A DNA stretch of 64,000 bases. Origin: Paenibacillus polymyxa (GTDB lineage: Bacteria; Bacillota; Bacilli; Paenibacillales; Paenibacillaceae). The DNA lies in assembly GCF_015710975.1 (NCBI RefSeq), contig NZ_CP049783.1, positions 4,507,501 to 4,571,500 of the forward strand, given 5' to 3'. The notes under the pieces were generated by a model. That model saw only the letters and a list, made by a program, of their open reading frames with translations. It had not been told where the DNA came from and ran no database searches. The translations under genes and the position numbers were made by a program. Shown here in pieces: positions 1 through 8,242 of the stretch. Position 1 is the first letter of the stretch. Every line of letters starts with the position of its first letter.

Positions 1-1
1 T

Positions 2-352
2 ACGCCTATTGATGGATATGCAAAAGTAGTAACTGATGATATAGGAAATGTAATTCACGTTTTCGATTATTATTTCAATAATGATAATCGTTTTAAAAAG
101 TTTACAGATCAAAAGATTATCCAGTTAATTCATAATACAGGAATTGCTAACTCAGAACTTCTGGTAACGTTACTACATTGGCAATATGATGACAATGAAG
201 GGTTGGATATCTATGAACAGTTTGTGCTTAAAGCTAACTACAAAGAGAGTTTAATTGATGAAGTCGAAATTAAGAAAGGTTTGATCGGGGATTGGACTTT
301 TGAAGTTGGTGATCCTTTGGAGCCAGAAAAATTTACTTTCAAGTGGACGTAA
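2..352 (+). CDS. Unknown protein, C-terminal part only
   Basis: Open frame running in from the window edge, 116 codons to a TAA. The visible part is soluble, rich in Asp/Glu/Lys, with no cysteine cluster, membrane segment or recognised motif. The amino end lies outside the window, so family and function cannot be judged. A TAAAA-N6-TTTTA element (392..407) follows it, as it follows many genes here. Confidence 0.6.
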   Translation, partial: TPIDGYAKVVTDDIGNVIHVFDYYFNNDNRFKKFTDQKIIQLIHNTGIANSELLVTLLHWQYDDNEGLDIYEQFVLKANYKESLIDEVEIKKGLIGDWTFEVGDPLEPEKFTFKWT

Positions 353-433
353 GACGATTGTATGAAAAAATTTATAAGGAAGACTACCCAGTAAAATAAA
401 GATTTTAATGAAATGTAACTTCAACAAATATGC

Positions 434-477
434 GAGGTTAAAACCTCCTCAAATATATAAAAATACTCAAGGAGGTC
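434..477 (-). terminator. Terminator of the 495..809 secreted gene
   Basis: Inverted CCTCC (445..449) and GGAGG (471..475) form a hairpin on the minus strand followed by a short T run (minus reading GGTTTTAA). It lies directly after the minus-strand gene. Confidence 0.5.
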
Positions 478-494
478 TTATACAGTTTTAAATA

Positions 495-809
495 TTAATA
501 AGTAACCCATCCAGCATAAGTGACTGTCCAAGTGTAACCAGTTTGTCCATCAACTGAACTCAGCGTTAATGTTCCACGATATGGATCTACGTTATAACTA
601 GTAGTTGTTGGAATATCTCCAAGGGTAGGGAACTGAGACTTTGGTAAAACAATTTGCCAAGTGATATATTTTGTCGCAGAAGGAGTTACAACACTTGCCG
701 TTGATACATTGTTGGGGTTTGCTGTTTCAGTGCTTGCAGCAAAAGATGTTGATCCAAGAGTGAAACACGCAACAACAGTCAACAAGCCAACTAAAAGTTT
801 CTTTTTCAT
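495..809 (-). CDS. Small secreted protein
   Basis: 104 residues. It starts MKKKLLVG and has a clear Sec signal peptide: basic N-terminus, hydrophobic stretch, then TSFAAS as a likely cleavage site. The mature part is about 80 residues, rich in Thr/Ser/Val/Tyr and ends with aromatic repeats, as in small beta-sandwich exported proteins. The ATG at 809 is chosen because it lies about 8 nt from the minus-strand GAGAGG; an upstream ATG at 818 touches that site. The gene is on the opposite strand to the phage operons and has its own terminator, which suits expression in the lysogen. Function not recognised. Confidence 0.7.
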   Translation of the reverse strand: MKKKLLVGLLTVVACFTLGSTSFAASTETANPNNVSTASVVTPSATKYITWQIVLPKSQFPTLGDIPTTTSYNVDPYRGTLTLSSVDGQTGYTWTVTYAGWVTY

Positions 810-879
810 CTCAATCATCCTCTCTTATTTGGGATACAGATCTATCATAGAGAAAAAATTACCATAAGTAAACAATAGT

Positions 880-910
880 TTGAAATAAATGTAACGATAG
901 TGAATATAAT
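880..910 (+). promoter_or_regulatory. Possible sigma-A promoter (TTGAAA-N19-TATAAT)
   Basis: TTGAAA at 880..885 and TATAAT at 905..910, with a 19-nt spacer that is longer than ideal. It sits between the divergent secreted gene and the plus-strand genes from 982. Confidence 0.4.
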
Positions 911-981
911 GTGAACAACATATTAAAATTAAATTATATCGTGTGTGAAATTGATATTTCATCAGGAAAGGAGAGATTTAT

Positions 982-1173
982 CTGAGCGTTCAAAGCGCAA
1001 AACATTTTATTGAGCAGCAGTTAGACTACTACGAAAACTTTATTTCTGATTTAGAGAGAGAAAAGGAAGATTTGGGGCATAAGTTGGAGTTAGTTCAAAG
1101 TCGAATTGAAATTTACAAAGAAAAGTTCTCTGATTATAGAACAATATTAGATCAATTAAAAAGCGATGTGTAA
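982..1173 (+). CDS. Small coiled-coil protein, CTG start
   Basis: 63 codons, highly charged, rich in Glu/Lys/Leu with heptad-like spacing, probably one long coiled coil. A good AAAGGAGAGA site (967..976) is followed at 6-7 nt by CTG at 982. The frame upstream back to a TGA holds no ATG, GTG or TTG; the first canonical codon is a TTG about 85 nt inside the gene. CTG initiation is therefore the best reading, and this is one of several near-cognate starts in the window. Function unknown. Confidence 0.6.
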   Translation: MSVQSAKHFIEQQLDYYENFISDLEREKEDLGHKLELVQSRIEIYKEKFSDYRTILDQLKSDV

Positions 1174-1269
1174 ATAAAATCGATCTTTGATCAAGAATAA
1201 AGACAAATATGTGAGAGTATATGCTTCAAAAGTCAGAGAGAGTTGAAGATTGGGAATTGGAGGATAACG

Positions 1270-1620
1270 GTGAAAGTTAAAGCAGATGTGTCTGTCAGTG
1301 CAGGGTACAATGGGGACTATAAAATTGACTCACTAAAAATTAAAGTGGCATTCAAATGCCATGGAAAGTTTAAGAAGATCAGACTAAAAAAATATATTAT
1401 TATACATGATTGGAGTAACGAATTGCGAAGCTCATTTCTTGAAAAATGTGTTGAATTGATCGCTAACCAAGAACTAATTATAAACTATGCAAAAGAAATG
1501 ATTAGAGAGTACTTTGAGGGAAAAGAAGAGGTATCGCTAGAAAGAGATTTAGAGATGAATCTAGGTGCTTCGTTGAAGTCAATTAATAAAAATAAAATAC
1601 ATATTGAAGTAAATATTTGA
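1270..1620 (+). CDS. Unknown 116-aa protein
   Basis: Basic, soluble protein, not recognised. GTG at 1270 is preferred because GGAGG stands 6 nt before it; an in-frame TTG at 1243 lacks a good site. A 19-codon reading frame (ATG 1221 to TAA 1280) overlaps the start and carries this gene's ribosome binding site in its last codons, so it may act as a translationally coupled leader. Confidence 0.65.
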   Translation: MKVKADVSVSAGYNGDYKIDSLKIKVAFKCHGKFKKIRLKKYIIIHDWSNELRSSFLEKCVELIANQELIINYAKEMIREYFEGKEEVSLERDLEMNLGASLKSINKNKIHIEVNI

Positions 1621-1666
1621 TGAAATCAGCATTTCATAATGATAGGGTTTTGAAATGGAGGGCATT

Positions 1667-1810
1667 ATGCCGACTAAAAAAAGTAATCATAAGCATGAAT
1701 ACGAATTGCTTGAAGTCAAAGAAGGAAATTGGTTCACTCATGAAAAAAGATGTAAGATCTGTGGTCATTTGAATAGTCGTTTGAAGATAGAACAAACAGA
1801 AACACGATGA
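1667..1810 (+). CDS. Small zinc-ribbon-like protein
   Basis: 47 residues with HKHEYEL near the start and CKICG near residue 32, a His/Cys arrangement suited to one zinc ion. GGAGGG precedes the ATG. A second small protein at 53551..53721 has the same plan (CDHQW then CTKCG), so both may belong to one small zinc-binding family. Role unknown. Confidence 0.65.
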   Translation: MPTKKSNHKHEYELLEVKEGNWFTHEKRCKICGHLNSRLKIEQTETR

Positions 1811-1844
1811 AATGAAACTTTTACACTGAAAGGGGAATGTACAA

Positions 1845-2357
1845 ATGAAGAGTATTATAAAGGCAAGAACTACTAAGAAAATTTATTATATGGAGAGAAG
1901 TCAGCCTTTAAGTTGGTGGGGTTATTCTATTGGGATCGGCGACTTTAAATATAATGATAAATCGGATAATGATGGTCGTTTAGGATTTAAAAAGACAAAA
2001 GATTTAGAACTCATTACACTTAAAGAAACAGACCAGTTCCATAGGTTATTAGACAAGGGTGAAAGTATAAGTATTGAGGGAAATCATTATGAAATAGCTG
2101 AGGTTGTCCATGGGGTTGATGGGATAATGGAGTATTGGGTAGATGTTGAATATGACGATGAGAAGAGTAGAGATAAGGCATTGAAAGAAATCGAATTAAG
2201 AGGGGCTTTTCTTGAAGGCAGAAAAGTAGAAAGTGAAAAAGTTAAACTGATAAATACAGATCATATAGTATCATCGGTACTGCACGAAGAGGCTACTGCC
2301 TCAAAAAAGGCACGAAAAATTTTAAATAAACTTAAGAAAGCGAGATCCAAAAAATAA
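1845..2357 (+). CDS. Unknown 170-aa protein
   Basis: Soluble; acidic in the middle with a strongly basic C-terminus (KKARKILNKLKKARSKK), which suggests nucleic-acid contact. AAAGGGGAAT precedes the ATG. The stop overlaps the next ATG (TAATG), so the two genes are probably translationally coupled. No family recognised. Confidence 0.7.
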   Translation: MKSIIKARTTKKIYYMERSQPLSWWGYSIGIGDFKYNDKSDNDGRLGFKKTKDLELITLKETDQFHRLLDKGESISIEGNHYEIAEVVHGVDGIMEYWVDVEYDDEKSRDKALKEIELRGAFLEGRKVESEKVKLINTDHIVSSVLHEEATASKKARKILNKLKKARSKK

Positions 2358-2632
2358 TGAGTCTAACAGCAATTGAGCGTGAAACAGTATGTGTCTGTAA
2401 CGATGAAACAAATGAGTGGGAAGTGTATAGTTGCTCACCTAAAACAATCACAAAAATCAAAAAGGCTGGTTTAGAGCTGCTTCGAGTTGATGCAGATGGT
2501 GGTCACTACTTCAAGGGTGATTATGGACAGGTTTCATTTCGTACCAAGAGTAGTGGACGTAACTGGACACCCGAACAGAGAAAGGCTGCTGCCGATAGAA
2601 TGGCTAAAGCTAGATCAAATAAAAATACATAG
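2357..2632 (+). CDS. Unknown 91-aa protein with basic tail
   Basis: Its ATG overlaps the stop of the gene before. The N-terminal half has a CVC and one further Cys; the tail NWTPEQRKAAADRMAKARS resembles the helix-turn-helix-like C-termini of small phage DNA-binding proteins. It ends AATACATAG, one of the recurring TACATA sites. Not assigned. Confidence 0.7.
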   Translation: MSLTAIERETVCVCNDETNEWEVYSCSPKTITKIKKAGLELLRVDADGGHYFKGDYGQVSFRTKSSGRNWTPEQRKAAADRMAKARSNKNT

Positions 2633-2643
2633 GAAGTGGTTTA

Positions 2644-3138
2644 ATGAAGAAATTAAAAGAGATTTTGTTTGGTTTAGAGAATTGTGAATCTTTATCGATT
2701 GATGCCAAATACATAGGAAATTTTAGTGTTACTAATGTTAGAAAAAGCATTATTCGACATTATGGCGACATTAGATTTATGGATATATGCGATACTTTTT
2801 CAATTGTTGTTAATAAAAATGCAAATACAGACTATCAAGTGTTTGGTGTGGAAGATGAAGGTTTTAAACAAAACACCTTTGACCGTCTTACTAGTGGTGA
2901 TATTGTTGTTATCGATATTGTGTACGATGATGACTCAAAGGATGAGATATATGTCCATTGGGAAGGTGAAAGTGATTATTCAAACGAAGCTCAAAAAACA
3001 TACATAGGTAAACTTGGAGATTTATTCATAGTCATATCAAAGGAAGAAACAGTAGAGTCGATTTTTGAAGATTGGGGAATTGATAGTCAAGATGGATACA
3101 TGGATTTAATGTGGAGATCTAACCAAAAAATACTGTGA
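2644..3138 (+). CDS. Unknown 164-aa acidic protein
   Basis: Acidic soluble protein, rich in Asp/Ile/Val and probably a beta-rich fold. GGAAGTGG precedes the ATG at short distance. It lies co-directionally in the 1.8-4.2 kb cluster. No motif recognised. Confidence 0.7.
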   Translation: MKKLKEILFGLENCESLSIDAKYIGNFSVTNVRKSIIRHYGDIRFMDICDTFSIVVNKNANTDYQVFGVEDEGFKQNTFDRLTSGDIVVIDIVYDDDSKDEIYVHWEGESDYSNEAQKTYIGKLGDLFIVISKEETVESIFEDWGIDSQDGYMDLMWRSNQKIL

Positions 3139-3171
3139 AATAAGAATTTTATATAGAAAGGAAATGCTAAA

Positions 3172-3963
3172 TTGAGAAAAGATAAAAATAATAAAAACAT
3201 AAACGAAGAAAATTTAATTGAACTAAGAGATCTGCGAGACGATCATGTATTCCGAGATAATGTGCTTGAACGCTTTAGTTTCTTTGCTACTCTAGGTGAC
3301 AAAAACGAAGTTACTATTGAGACTATTTCGAATTATTATGAAACAAGCATTGAAACTGTTAAACAAGTTATTAAAAGAAATAGAGAGGAGTTTAATGATT
3401 ATTCAGAAGTTAGAGTACTAAAAGGTAAGTCATTAGCTAAATTTTGCGAGGTACATAATGTACCTGACAAAATTGTAGGAAGCAAAACAAGAAGCTTAAT
3501 GTTATTAAATAGAAGAGGTATGCTTAGAATTGGTATGCTGCTTAGAGATAGCGAAATAGCAAAATCAATAAGACATTATTTATTGAACATTGAGCAAGTA
3601 TCATTAAAAGAACAAAAGGAATGGGCAGTACAAAGAGAAATAGCACGGATTGAACGTGTTCAACTGACAGATGCTATCAAACACTATTTCATTGGTGGAT
3701 TAAAAGATGGATTTGAGTATTCAACATTTACGAACTTAGTCTATCAGATTATTTTTGATTCTAACGCAAAGAAAATGAAAGAATACTACGATCTGGATAA
3801 GAATGATAATTTAAGAGATGCGCTTTCTACGGAAGACTTGAGAAAAGTAGTAAAAGTAGAAAAGACTATTGCTTCGTTGTTATTGCTGAAAAAGAGCTAT
3901 AAAGAAATTAAAGAAGAATTGTTGATACATAAAGAACGATTTTTAGACGATTTATATTATTAA
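3172..3963 (+). CDS. Rha/ORF6N-like phage regulatory protein
   Basis: 263 residues. The first part (about 35-85) looks like a helix-turn-helix (TIETISNYYETSIETVKQVI). Around 100-140 is a segment (LLNRRGMLRIGMLLRDSE) typical of phage antirepressor proteins that follow a Rha, KilA-N or ORF6N-type DNA-binding region. The C-terminal half is helical. TTG at 3172 follows a GAAAGG site. In known phages such proteins oppose the repressor during induction; that role here is inferred from resemblance only. A perfect TAAAA-N6-TTTTA dyad follows at 3964. Confidence 0.6.
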   Translation: MRKDKNNKNINEENLIELRDLRDDHVFRDNVLERFSFFATLGDKNEVTIETISNYYETSIETVKQVIKRNREEFNDYSEVRVLKGKSLAKFCEVHNVPDKIVGSKTRSLMLLNRRGMLRIGMLLRDSEIAKSIRHYLLNIEQVSLKEQKEWAVQREIARIERVQLTDAIKHYFIGGLKDGFEYSTFTNLVYQIIFDSNAKKMKEYYDLDKNDNLRDALSTEDLRKVVKVEKTIASLLLLKKSYKEIKEELLIHKERFLDDLYY

Positions 3964-4025
3964 TAAAATCGCAATTTTAGTTGAAGCAAATAGAAGCAAT
4001 GCTAATTGCTTAGAAAGGAGTGGTT

Positions 4026-4223
4026 ATATTCTTGGTTAACTTTTTTACTGGCACACTTCTTTTTATCATTGATTTTATTAATGTATTGGTAATTTACTGC
4101 GTGATAGGTCTTCTATGGACGATTGCAGAAAAAATATTTTATGGCACAATCACACCTAGAACTATCGACGATATTGTAGCTTTTATTCTAGCTTGTTCTA
4201 TTTATTTGAATCTAATCAAATAG
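4026..4223 (+). CDS. Small two-helix membrane protein
   Basis: About 65 residues with two hydrophobic segments. AAAGGAG ends at 4019; at good spacing the in-frame codon is ATA (4026), and TTG follows at 4032 with a 12-nt spacing. A GTG at 4020 lies inside the ribosome binding site. The stop overlaps an 8-bp perfect hairpin (AATCAAAT/ATTTGATT). Function unknown. Confidence 0.55.
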   Translation: MFLVNFFTGTLLFIIDFINVLVIYCVIGLLWTIAEKIFYGTITPRTIDDIVAFILACSIYLNLIK

Positions 4224-4233
4224 AAATTTGATT

Positions 4234-4259
4234 AAAAAGAGCAGCCTTACAGACCGCTC
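4234..4259 (-). terminator. Terminator between convergent genes
   Basis: GAGC (4239..4242) pairs with GCTC (4256..4259), extended by one G-C pair past a wobble, and on the minus strand is followed by five T. It fits the end of the minus-strand gene 4261..4704. Confidence 0.5.
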
Positions 4260-4260
4260 C

Positions 4261-4704
4261 CTAGAGAATAGTGTGTCTCAGTTCATAGTGACAATGAATA
4301 AGGTTATCGGGGAGGGCATATCCATGAGGAACTCTTGCAAAAAAGTAGATTAAGGTATCCACTTCGTTCTCAGTTAGTTCGTGAGACGTTGACTTAAATA
4401 CGGTACTCATAAACTTCAAAAACCTCTGGTTTGGCTCTGAATTGGGGAATGCATACATGCGATAAGAAGATTCGTGCCAGTTTTTAATTATAAGGTCATC
4501 ATGTCCAAATGACCTTAGATGAAGAGCTGTGATCAAAGTGTCCGCTAGAAATATGTTAGCATTTAATTTCAGTAACAATTTAATTACAGTTGATGGTATC
4601 TTGATTGCAGTATTTTTTCTACTATTTAATAAGTAACGAGTGCCGTCAGAAAAATTGATTTTTGATTTATCAAATTCTTTGAGTGGCTTAGGAGAGAGCA
4701 CCAT
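4261..4704 (-). CDS. Unknown 147-aa protein with own promoter
   Basis: Soluble, fairly basic N-terminus, four His in the last 35 residues; not recognised. AAGGTGG precedes the ATG on the minus strand. A minus-strand promoter (TTGTGC-N18-TATAAT, 4739..4768) and a terminator on the far side make it an independent transcription unit against the phage operons. That layout is common for genes expressed in the lysogenic state. Confidence 0.65.
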   Translation of the reverse strand: MVLSPKPLKEFDKSKINFSDGTRYLLNSRKNTAIKIPSTVIKLLLKLNANIFLADTLITALHLRSFGHDDLIIKNWHESSYRMYAFPNSEPNQRFLKFMSTVFKSTSHELTENEVDTLIYFFARVPHGYALPDNLIHCHYELRHTIL

Positions 4705-4738
4705 TAAGTTACCACCTTTAGTGAGAGTTAGTATTTAT

Positions 4739-4768
4739 ATTATAGACTTCTCATTAAATAAAGCACAA
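4739..4768 (-). promoter_or_regulatory. Minus-strand sigma-A promoter for 4261..4704
   Basis: Read on the minus strand: TTGTGC (plus 4763..4768), 18-nt spacer, TATAAT (plus 4739..4744), about 35 nt upstream of the start codon. Confidence 0.6.
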
Positions 4769-4895
4769 GTAATTGTATAAAAGAGGACTTTTATTGAGTC
4801 AAGATTATACAACAAAGTTTTAATTCTTTTAAAGTCTATCTTTCAAAAAGCTGGGAAAAAGGATCACTCTTCCTAAGTCGAACAAAAACAACATG

Positions 4896-4924
4896 AAAAA
4901 GACCACCTTATCATAAAGGTGGTC
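4896..4924 (-). terminator. Strong terminator of the 4940..5410 gene
   Basis: Perfect 9-bp stem GACCACCTT/AAGGTGGTC with a 6-nt loop, then TTTTT on the minus strand. It lies 16 nt after the minus-strand gene. Confidence 0.85.
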
Positions 4925-4939
4925 TAGATTAGAGAATTA

Positions 4940-5410
4940 TTAATTGGAAGTTGTAATGTTCACATTCAATGTTCCATCTATTTTTTTAGCATTAACTTTA
5001 GCTCCCAATACTTCAGAAACAATTCGCAATGGAACTTGAATGCGAGTTGCCGGACTTTGCGGTGCAACAAGCAAGGTTTTCTTTTCACCATTGACATACG
5101 CAATTTTGCTACCGACCGCTAATTTAATTACAGTTCCGTCTTTCGATTGGATGGTGACTTGTTGCAAAGCTTTATTCCAATCTGTTACTTTGCCACCTAA
5201 ATTTTCAGAAACAAAACGAAGAGGAACAAAAGCTGTATTTGTAGCATTATCAATATACGGAGGCGCATCTGAATTAGTTCCGAAATTAACAGGAACATTG
5301 TTTACCTCCACATTAATTGTGTAATTATAAGGATGTTTTGTTGCACTGGCTTGTACGCTTAATGCAAGTGAAAAAATAAGAAACACAGAAACCATAAAGA
5401 ATCTTTTCAT
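4940..5410 (-). CDS. Secreted copper-amine-oxidase-N-domain protein
   Basis: 156 residues. Signal peptide (MKRFFMVSVFLIFSLALSV, then QASA) followed by a Cu_amine_oxidN1-type domain. The family hallmarks are visible: FVPLRFVSENLGGKVTDW and the second half-repeat VPLRIVSEVLGAKVN. These domains occur in many extracellular proteins of Paenibacillus and relatives, often as a wall or stalk module; here the domain stands alone. It has its own terminator and is the neighbour of another secreted gene on the same strand. A lysogenic-conversion role is inferred. Confidence 0.85.
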   Translation of the reverse strand: MKRFFMVSVFLIFSLALSVQASATKHPYNYTINVEVNNVPVNFGTNSDAPPYIDNATNTAFVPLRFVSENLGGKVTDWNKALQQVTIQSKDGTVIKLAVGSKIAYVNGEKKTLLVAPQSPATRIQVPLRIVSEVLGAKVNAKKIDGTLNVNITTSN

Positions 5411-5441
5411 GATGTCTTTCTCCTTTTAATTCAAAGTACAA

Positions 5442-6602
5442 TCAATTTACTGAAAAGACATATCTTTCTGACTGCCCTGACGTGGTATAATCTATTTTTC
5501 CTCCATGAGTCCATACATCGTTGCTTAATCCGGAGACACTACTTGGGTAAACTGAACTGGAACTATTGTTAGTTAGAAATTTCATATTGTTCCAAATAGC
5601 AGGTGTAGTGTATCCATAGTGGAATGGGCTGGTGGTTGAAGTGGCAGAGCCCATAGCTATTGCAGTTAGCCGCTTAACTGATCTACCTGTACTTCCTAAC
5701 CCATTAAATCTAACAACATAAATATCCGAGTAATTTATTTGCTCTCTAATGGTGAGGGTTGAGTCTGTTGAGTAATAATATACTTTATAGCCGTTAATTT
5801 TGTCACCACCATAGAACTTTTTAGTTGTATCATAATAATATTTTCCACTACTAGGTTGTGGTATGCCATTGGTATTTCCTGAATCAACAGTATGATTTGA
5901 TTTTGCATGGAACATTGGATACCACCCAGCTGGAGTAAACTGAGAAGCAATTCCTTCAAATCCAACTTCAGCTACTCCATCAACACCAGTGTATAAGTAG
6001 GCTGCCTCTGAATATTTCAAAGCATCAGTGATATTATAAGTTGGCAAAACAACAGAGTCTGCAACTACGCCATTATATATTTTATTAGTGTTACTAGCGG
6101 GAGTTTGAAGGCGATGGAATGCCCCTGTTTCTTTGCCTGCTGTGTTTCCTTGATTACCTAAGTAAGATTGTGTAGAGATTCTTTCATGTGGTTCAGTTCC
6201 GTATGTAGATTCTGTAGTTGTGATTTCTCTTGTTTCAAAGTTTGATCGGATATCGCCTTTATCGGAGGAAGTTGCGTTAATTAATTCTCCATCTGAATCG
6301 AAGTCTAGAAGAACAACTTCTGCATTTTCTAATTTTTTGATGTTTTCCTTTGTGGTTTGACTAATGCTAGAACTTTCTGTGATGTTGTCTAAAGTTTTAT
6401 CGAATTCCTTATTGCTCAAAGTTGACATGCCTTTTGCAGTACTAGATGCACCTTTATCTAGTAAGATTTCTTGTTCAATCGCTTCTTTAATATACTGGTC
6501 ATAGTTGTTGGGAGTAGCATTTTCTTGGGCATTTGCCATTAAAGAAGGGATTGATGCTGATAGGAGCAAAACAGATAAAGCAACTTTAGCTACTTTTAAC
6601 AT
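5442..6602 (-). CDS. Large secreted protein, possibly YrpD-like
   Basis: 386 residues. Signal peptide at 1-25 (hydrophobic core, ANAQ cleavage region). Residues 26-150 are acidic and Ser/Thr-rich, like a propeptide or linker. Residues 150-386 are rich in Tyr/Gly/Ser/Thr and look like a secreted beta-sandwich; the HRLQTPASN...VVLPTYNITDA stretch recalls the Bacillus YrpD family, with low certainty. AAGGAGGATATACT stands before the minus-strand ATG. It lies 31 nt upstream of the copper-amine-oxidase-N gene on the same strand and may share its transcript. Confidence 0.7.
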   Translation of the reverse strand: MLKVAKVALSVLLLSASIPSLMANAQENATPNNYDQYIKEAIEQEILLDKGASSTAKGMSTLSNKEFDKTLDNITESSSISQTTKENIKKLENAEVVLLDFDSDGELINATSSDKGDIRSNFETREITTTESTYGTEPHERISTQSYLGNQGNTAGKETGAFHRLQTPASNTNKIYNGVVADSVVLPTYNITDALKYSEAAYLYTGVDGVAEVGFEGIASQFTPAGWYPMFHAKSNHTVDSGNTNGIPQPSSGKYYYDTTKKFYGGDKINGYKVYYYSTDSTLTIREQINYSDIYVVRFNGLGSTGRSVKRLTAIAMGSATSTTSPFHYGYTTPAIWNNMKFLTNNSSSSVYPSSVSGLSNDVWTHGGKIDYTTSGQSERYVFSVN

Positions 6603-6777
6603 AGTATATCCTCCTTGATATTGGGGTTATATAGTAAGCTGGCCAGCATTACTTCCCAAAAAAACTTACTGAAAAAGTATAATATGAATAAAAATATATA
6701 GCAAGGAAAAGTTTTGTTACTATTTACTAGTATAAAACATAGATTTTACCATAATACATACAAAAGGATGATAAAGT

Positions 6778-7290
6778 ATGAGTAAGTTATATGAGCTTGG
6801 GGAGCAGTATAGAGTATTTAACAATTTTGTAGATTCTGCGTGGGACAATGACGATTTAACGGAAGATGATTTGCAACTGTACATTGAGACACTAGAATCT
6901 ATTGAAGATGAGATTAGTAATAAGGCAGAGAATATCGCTAAGTTCATGAAAAACATCGAGGGAGATATCAAAGCCTTAAAAGAAGAAGAAGATCGACTTG
7001 CAAAAAAACGCAAATACCTTCAGAACAAAATAGAAGGATTAAAGAGCTACACTCAAGCTGTGCTAGAAGTAAATAAAATTGACAAGATAGACGCAGGTCT
7101 ATTTAAAGTTAGACTACAAAAGAATCCTCCATCCATTAATATTGTGAATGAAAGAGCTATTCCTAATACATACAGAATTCCGCAACCCGATAAGATTGAT
7201 ACCAAGGGGTTATTGGCTGCCGTAAAACAGGGTAAAGTTGTTGAAGGTGTTGAATTAGTGACAGATAAAAAGCATTTGCGTATTAGTTAG
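6778..7290 (+). CDS. Siphovirus Gp157-like protein
   Basis: 170 residues: a long helical/coiled-coil middle (about 30-105, Glu/Lys-rich with heptads) and the C-terminal pattern VRLQKNPPSINI...IPNTYRIPQP that marks the Gp157 family of phage early proteins. In streptococcal phages the family has been linked to phage resistance and it commonly sits among replication or recombination genes; the molecular role is not settled. First gene of the early block and closed by a terminator, so probably monocistronic. Confidence 0.8.
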   Translation: MSKLYELGEQYRVFNNFVDSAWDNDDLTEDDLQLYIETLESIEDEISNKAENIAKFMKNIEGDIKALKEEEDRLAKKRKYLQNKIEGLKSYTQAVLEVNKIDKIDAGLFKVRLQKNPPSINIVNERAIPNTYRIPQPDKIDTKGLLAAVKQGKVVEGVELVTDKKHLRIS

Positions 7291-7293
7291 TGC

Positions 7294-7325
7294 AAAGCCT
7301 CCTTTAATGGAGGTTTTTTTTATTT
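7294..7325 (+). terminator. Rho-independent terminator after the Gp157-like gene
   Basis: CCTCC-TTTAAT-GGAGG stem-loop followed by eight or more T, 8 nt after the stop. Confidence 0.85.
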
Positions 7326-7332
7326 AAATAAG

Positions 7333-7379
7333 CAAAAATAATGAAATATATTGATATCAAACAAGATGGATGCTATAAT
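7333..7379 (+). promoter_or_regulatory. Sigma-A promoter with upstream AT box
   Basis: TTGATA (7351..7356), 17-nt spacer, TATAAT (7374..7379). Directly upstream is AAAATAATGAAATA, a box that recurs before the promoters near 13.5, 25.6 and 38.6 kb and near 48.4 kb. It drives the gene at 7427 and probably the dense early operon after it. Confidence 0.8.
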
Positions 7380-7426
7380 TGATTTATGGAAAGATACATA
7401 TCAATTCAAAAAAAGAGGTGAGTAAA

Positions 7427-7783
7427 ATGTATCACTGTATTGGAGTACCCAAGAGGCATTTATTCCATCTATCTCACTATGAGGGCTGTGGGGAGAAGTG
7501 GGTATTTGATTATGACAAATGTCCGATTTGTAGAGGATACTTAATTCCAGAGTCGCTAATTAGCAAGCAAGCTAATCATTCTGAAGTTATACAATTGAAA
7601 AAAGAAAGTATAGAGGAGGAAAGCAGTTTGCCAAAGCTTCTGTATGAAATTAAAACTTATGAATATGAAAATTATGAAGAGTATCTTCAACACGCCGTAG
7701 AAATGACAAACAATGGATGGAAATTTCAATCTCAAAGTAACAATCATAAGGAAGTTGTTTGGACAATCGATCATAGAAATTAG
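7427..7783 (+). CDS. Small zinc-binding protein, early operon
   Basis: 118 residues; one CPIC at about 30-33 and an earlier Cys-rich stretch (MYHCIGV, EGCGEKW) suggest a zinc site. The C-terminal half is a small alpha/beta region ending GWKFQSQSNNHKEVVW, reminiscent of DUF4177-like domains. GAGGTGAG precedes the ATG; an upstream in-frame ATG at 7379 overlaps the promoter -10 region. First gene after the 7.35-kb promoter. Confidence 0.7.
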   Translation: MYHCIGVPKRHLFHLSHYEGCGEKWVFDYDKCPICRGYLIPESLISKQANHSEVIQLKKESIEEESSLPKLLYEIKTYEYENYEEYLQHAVEMTNNGWKFQSQSNNHKEVVWTIDHRN

Positions 7784-7822
7784 CTAAAAGAGTTCTTTTA
7801 TTAAGAAAGGGGAGAATTGGGT

Positions 7823-8008
7823 ATGGGACGCTTCGATAATAATAAACTACAAGTCAACGAAAAGAGAATGATTCTTCAACACTACAAAGCTATTAAGGAA
7901 ACTTTACTTGAGTTACAAGAAGAAACAATGAACAACTTAGATTACTCAGCATTTGAGAGAACGATTGAATTTATTGATAATAAAGTAAACTTAATTAAGA
8001 ATAGTTGA
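7823..8008 (+). CDS. Small charged protein, 61 aa
   Basis: Helical, basic and Leu-rich; not recognised. The ATG at 7823 stands about 9 nt from AAAGGGGAG; an in-frame TTG at 7817 is also possible. Follows the dyad at 7785. Confidence 0.6.
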   Translation: MGRFDNNKLQVNEKRMILQHYKAIKETLLELQEETMNNLDYSAFERTIEFIDNKVNLIKNS

Positions 8009-8034
8009 TGGTCTGTTTCATAAGGAGTTGAACA

Positions 8035-8214
8035 ATGAGAAAAATATCAGAAGCTCAATACAAGAAAATAATAAAAATGTTTAACGATCAAGTAAATAAA
8101 GAAACGAGCGCGATGACTATCGTGTTATCATCTTGGGGAAGAAATTCTGAATTAGTAAAATTGGAGAATGAAGCAAGCGCAAAGAAAGAGGAGTTCATTA
8201 AACTGTTTCAGTAA
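8035..8214 (+). CDS. Small unknown protein, 59 aa
   Basis: ATG after AAGGAGTTG. Basic N-terminal half, helical throughout, no motif. Its TAA stop is the first half of a perfect TAAAA-N6-TTTTA dyad (8212..8227). Confidence 0.65.
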   Translation: MRKISEAQYKKIIKMFNDQVNKETSAMTIVLSSWGRNSELVKLENEASAKKEEFIKLFQ

Positions 8215-8242
8215 AAGGCACGTTTTATAAGGAGGAGAAAAT

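Noticed and set aside
661..867. Plus-strand reading frame opposite the secreted gene 495..809
   Set aside because: Lies antisense to a gene with a clear signal peptide and ribosome binding site; no site of its own.
5735..5965. Minus-strand frame inside the large secreted gene
   Set aside because: Alternative frame within a longer, signal-peptide-bearing gene; no start signal.
7294..7325. Considered as part of the TAAAA-N6-TTTTA family
   Set aside because: G+C-rich stem plus T run is an ordinary terminator.
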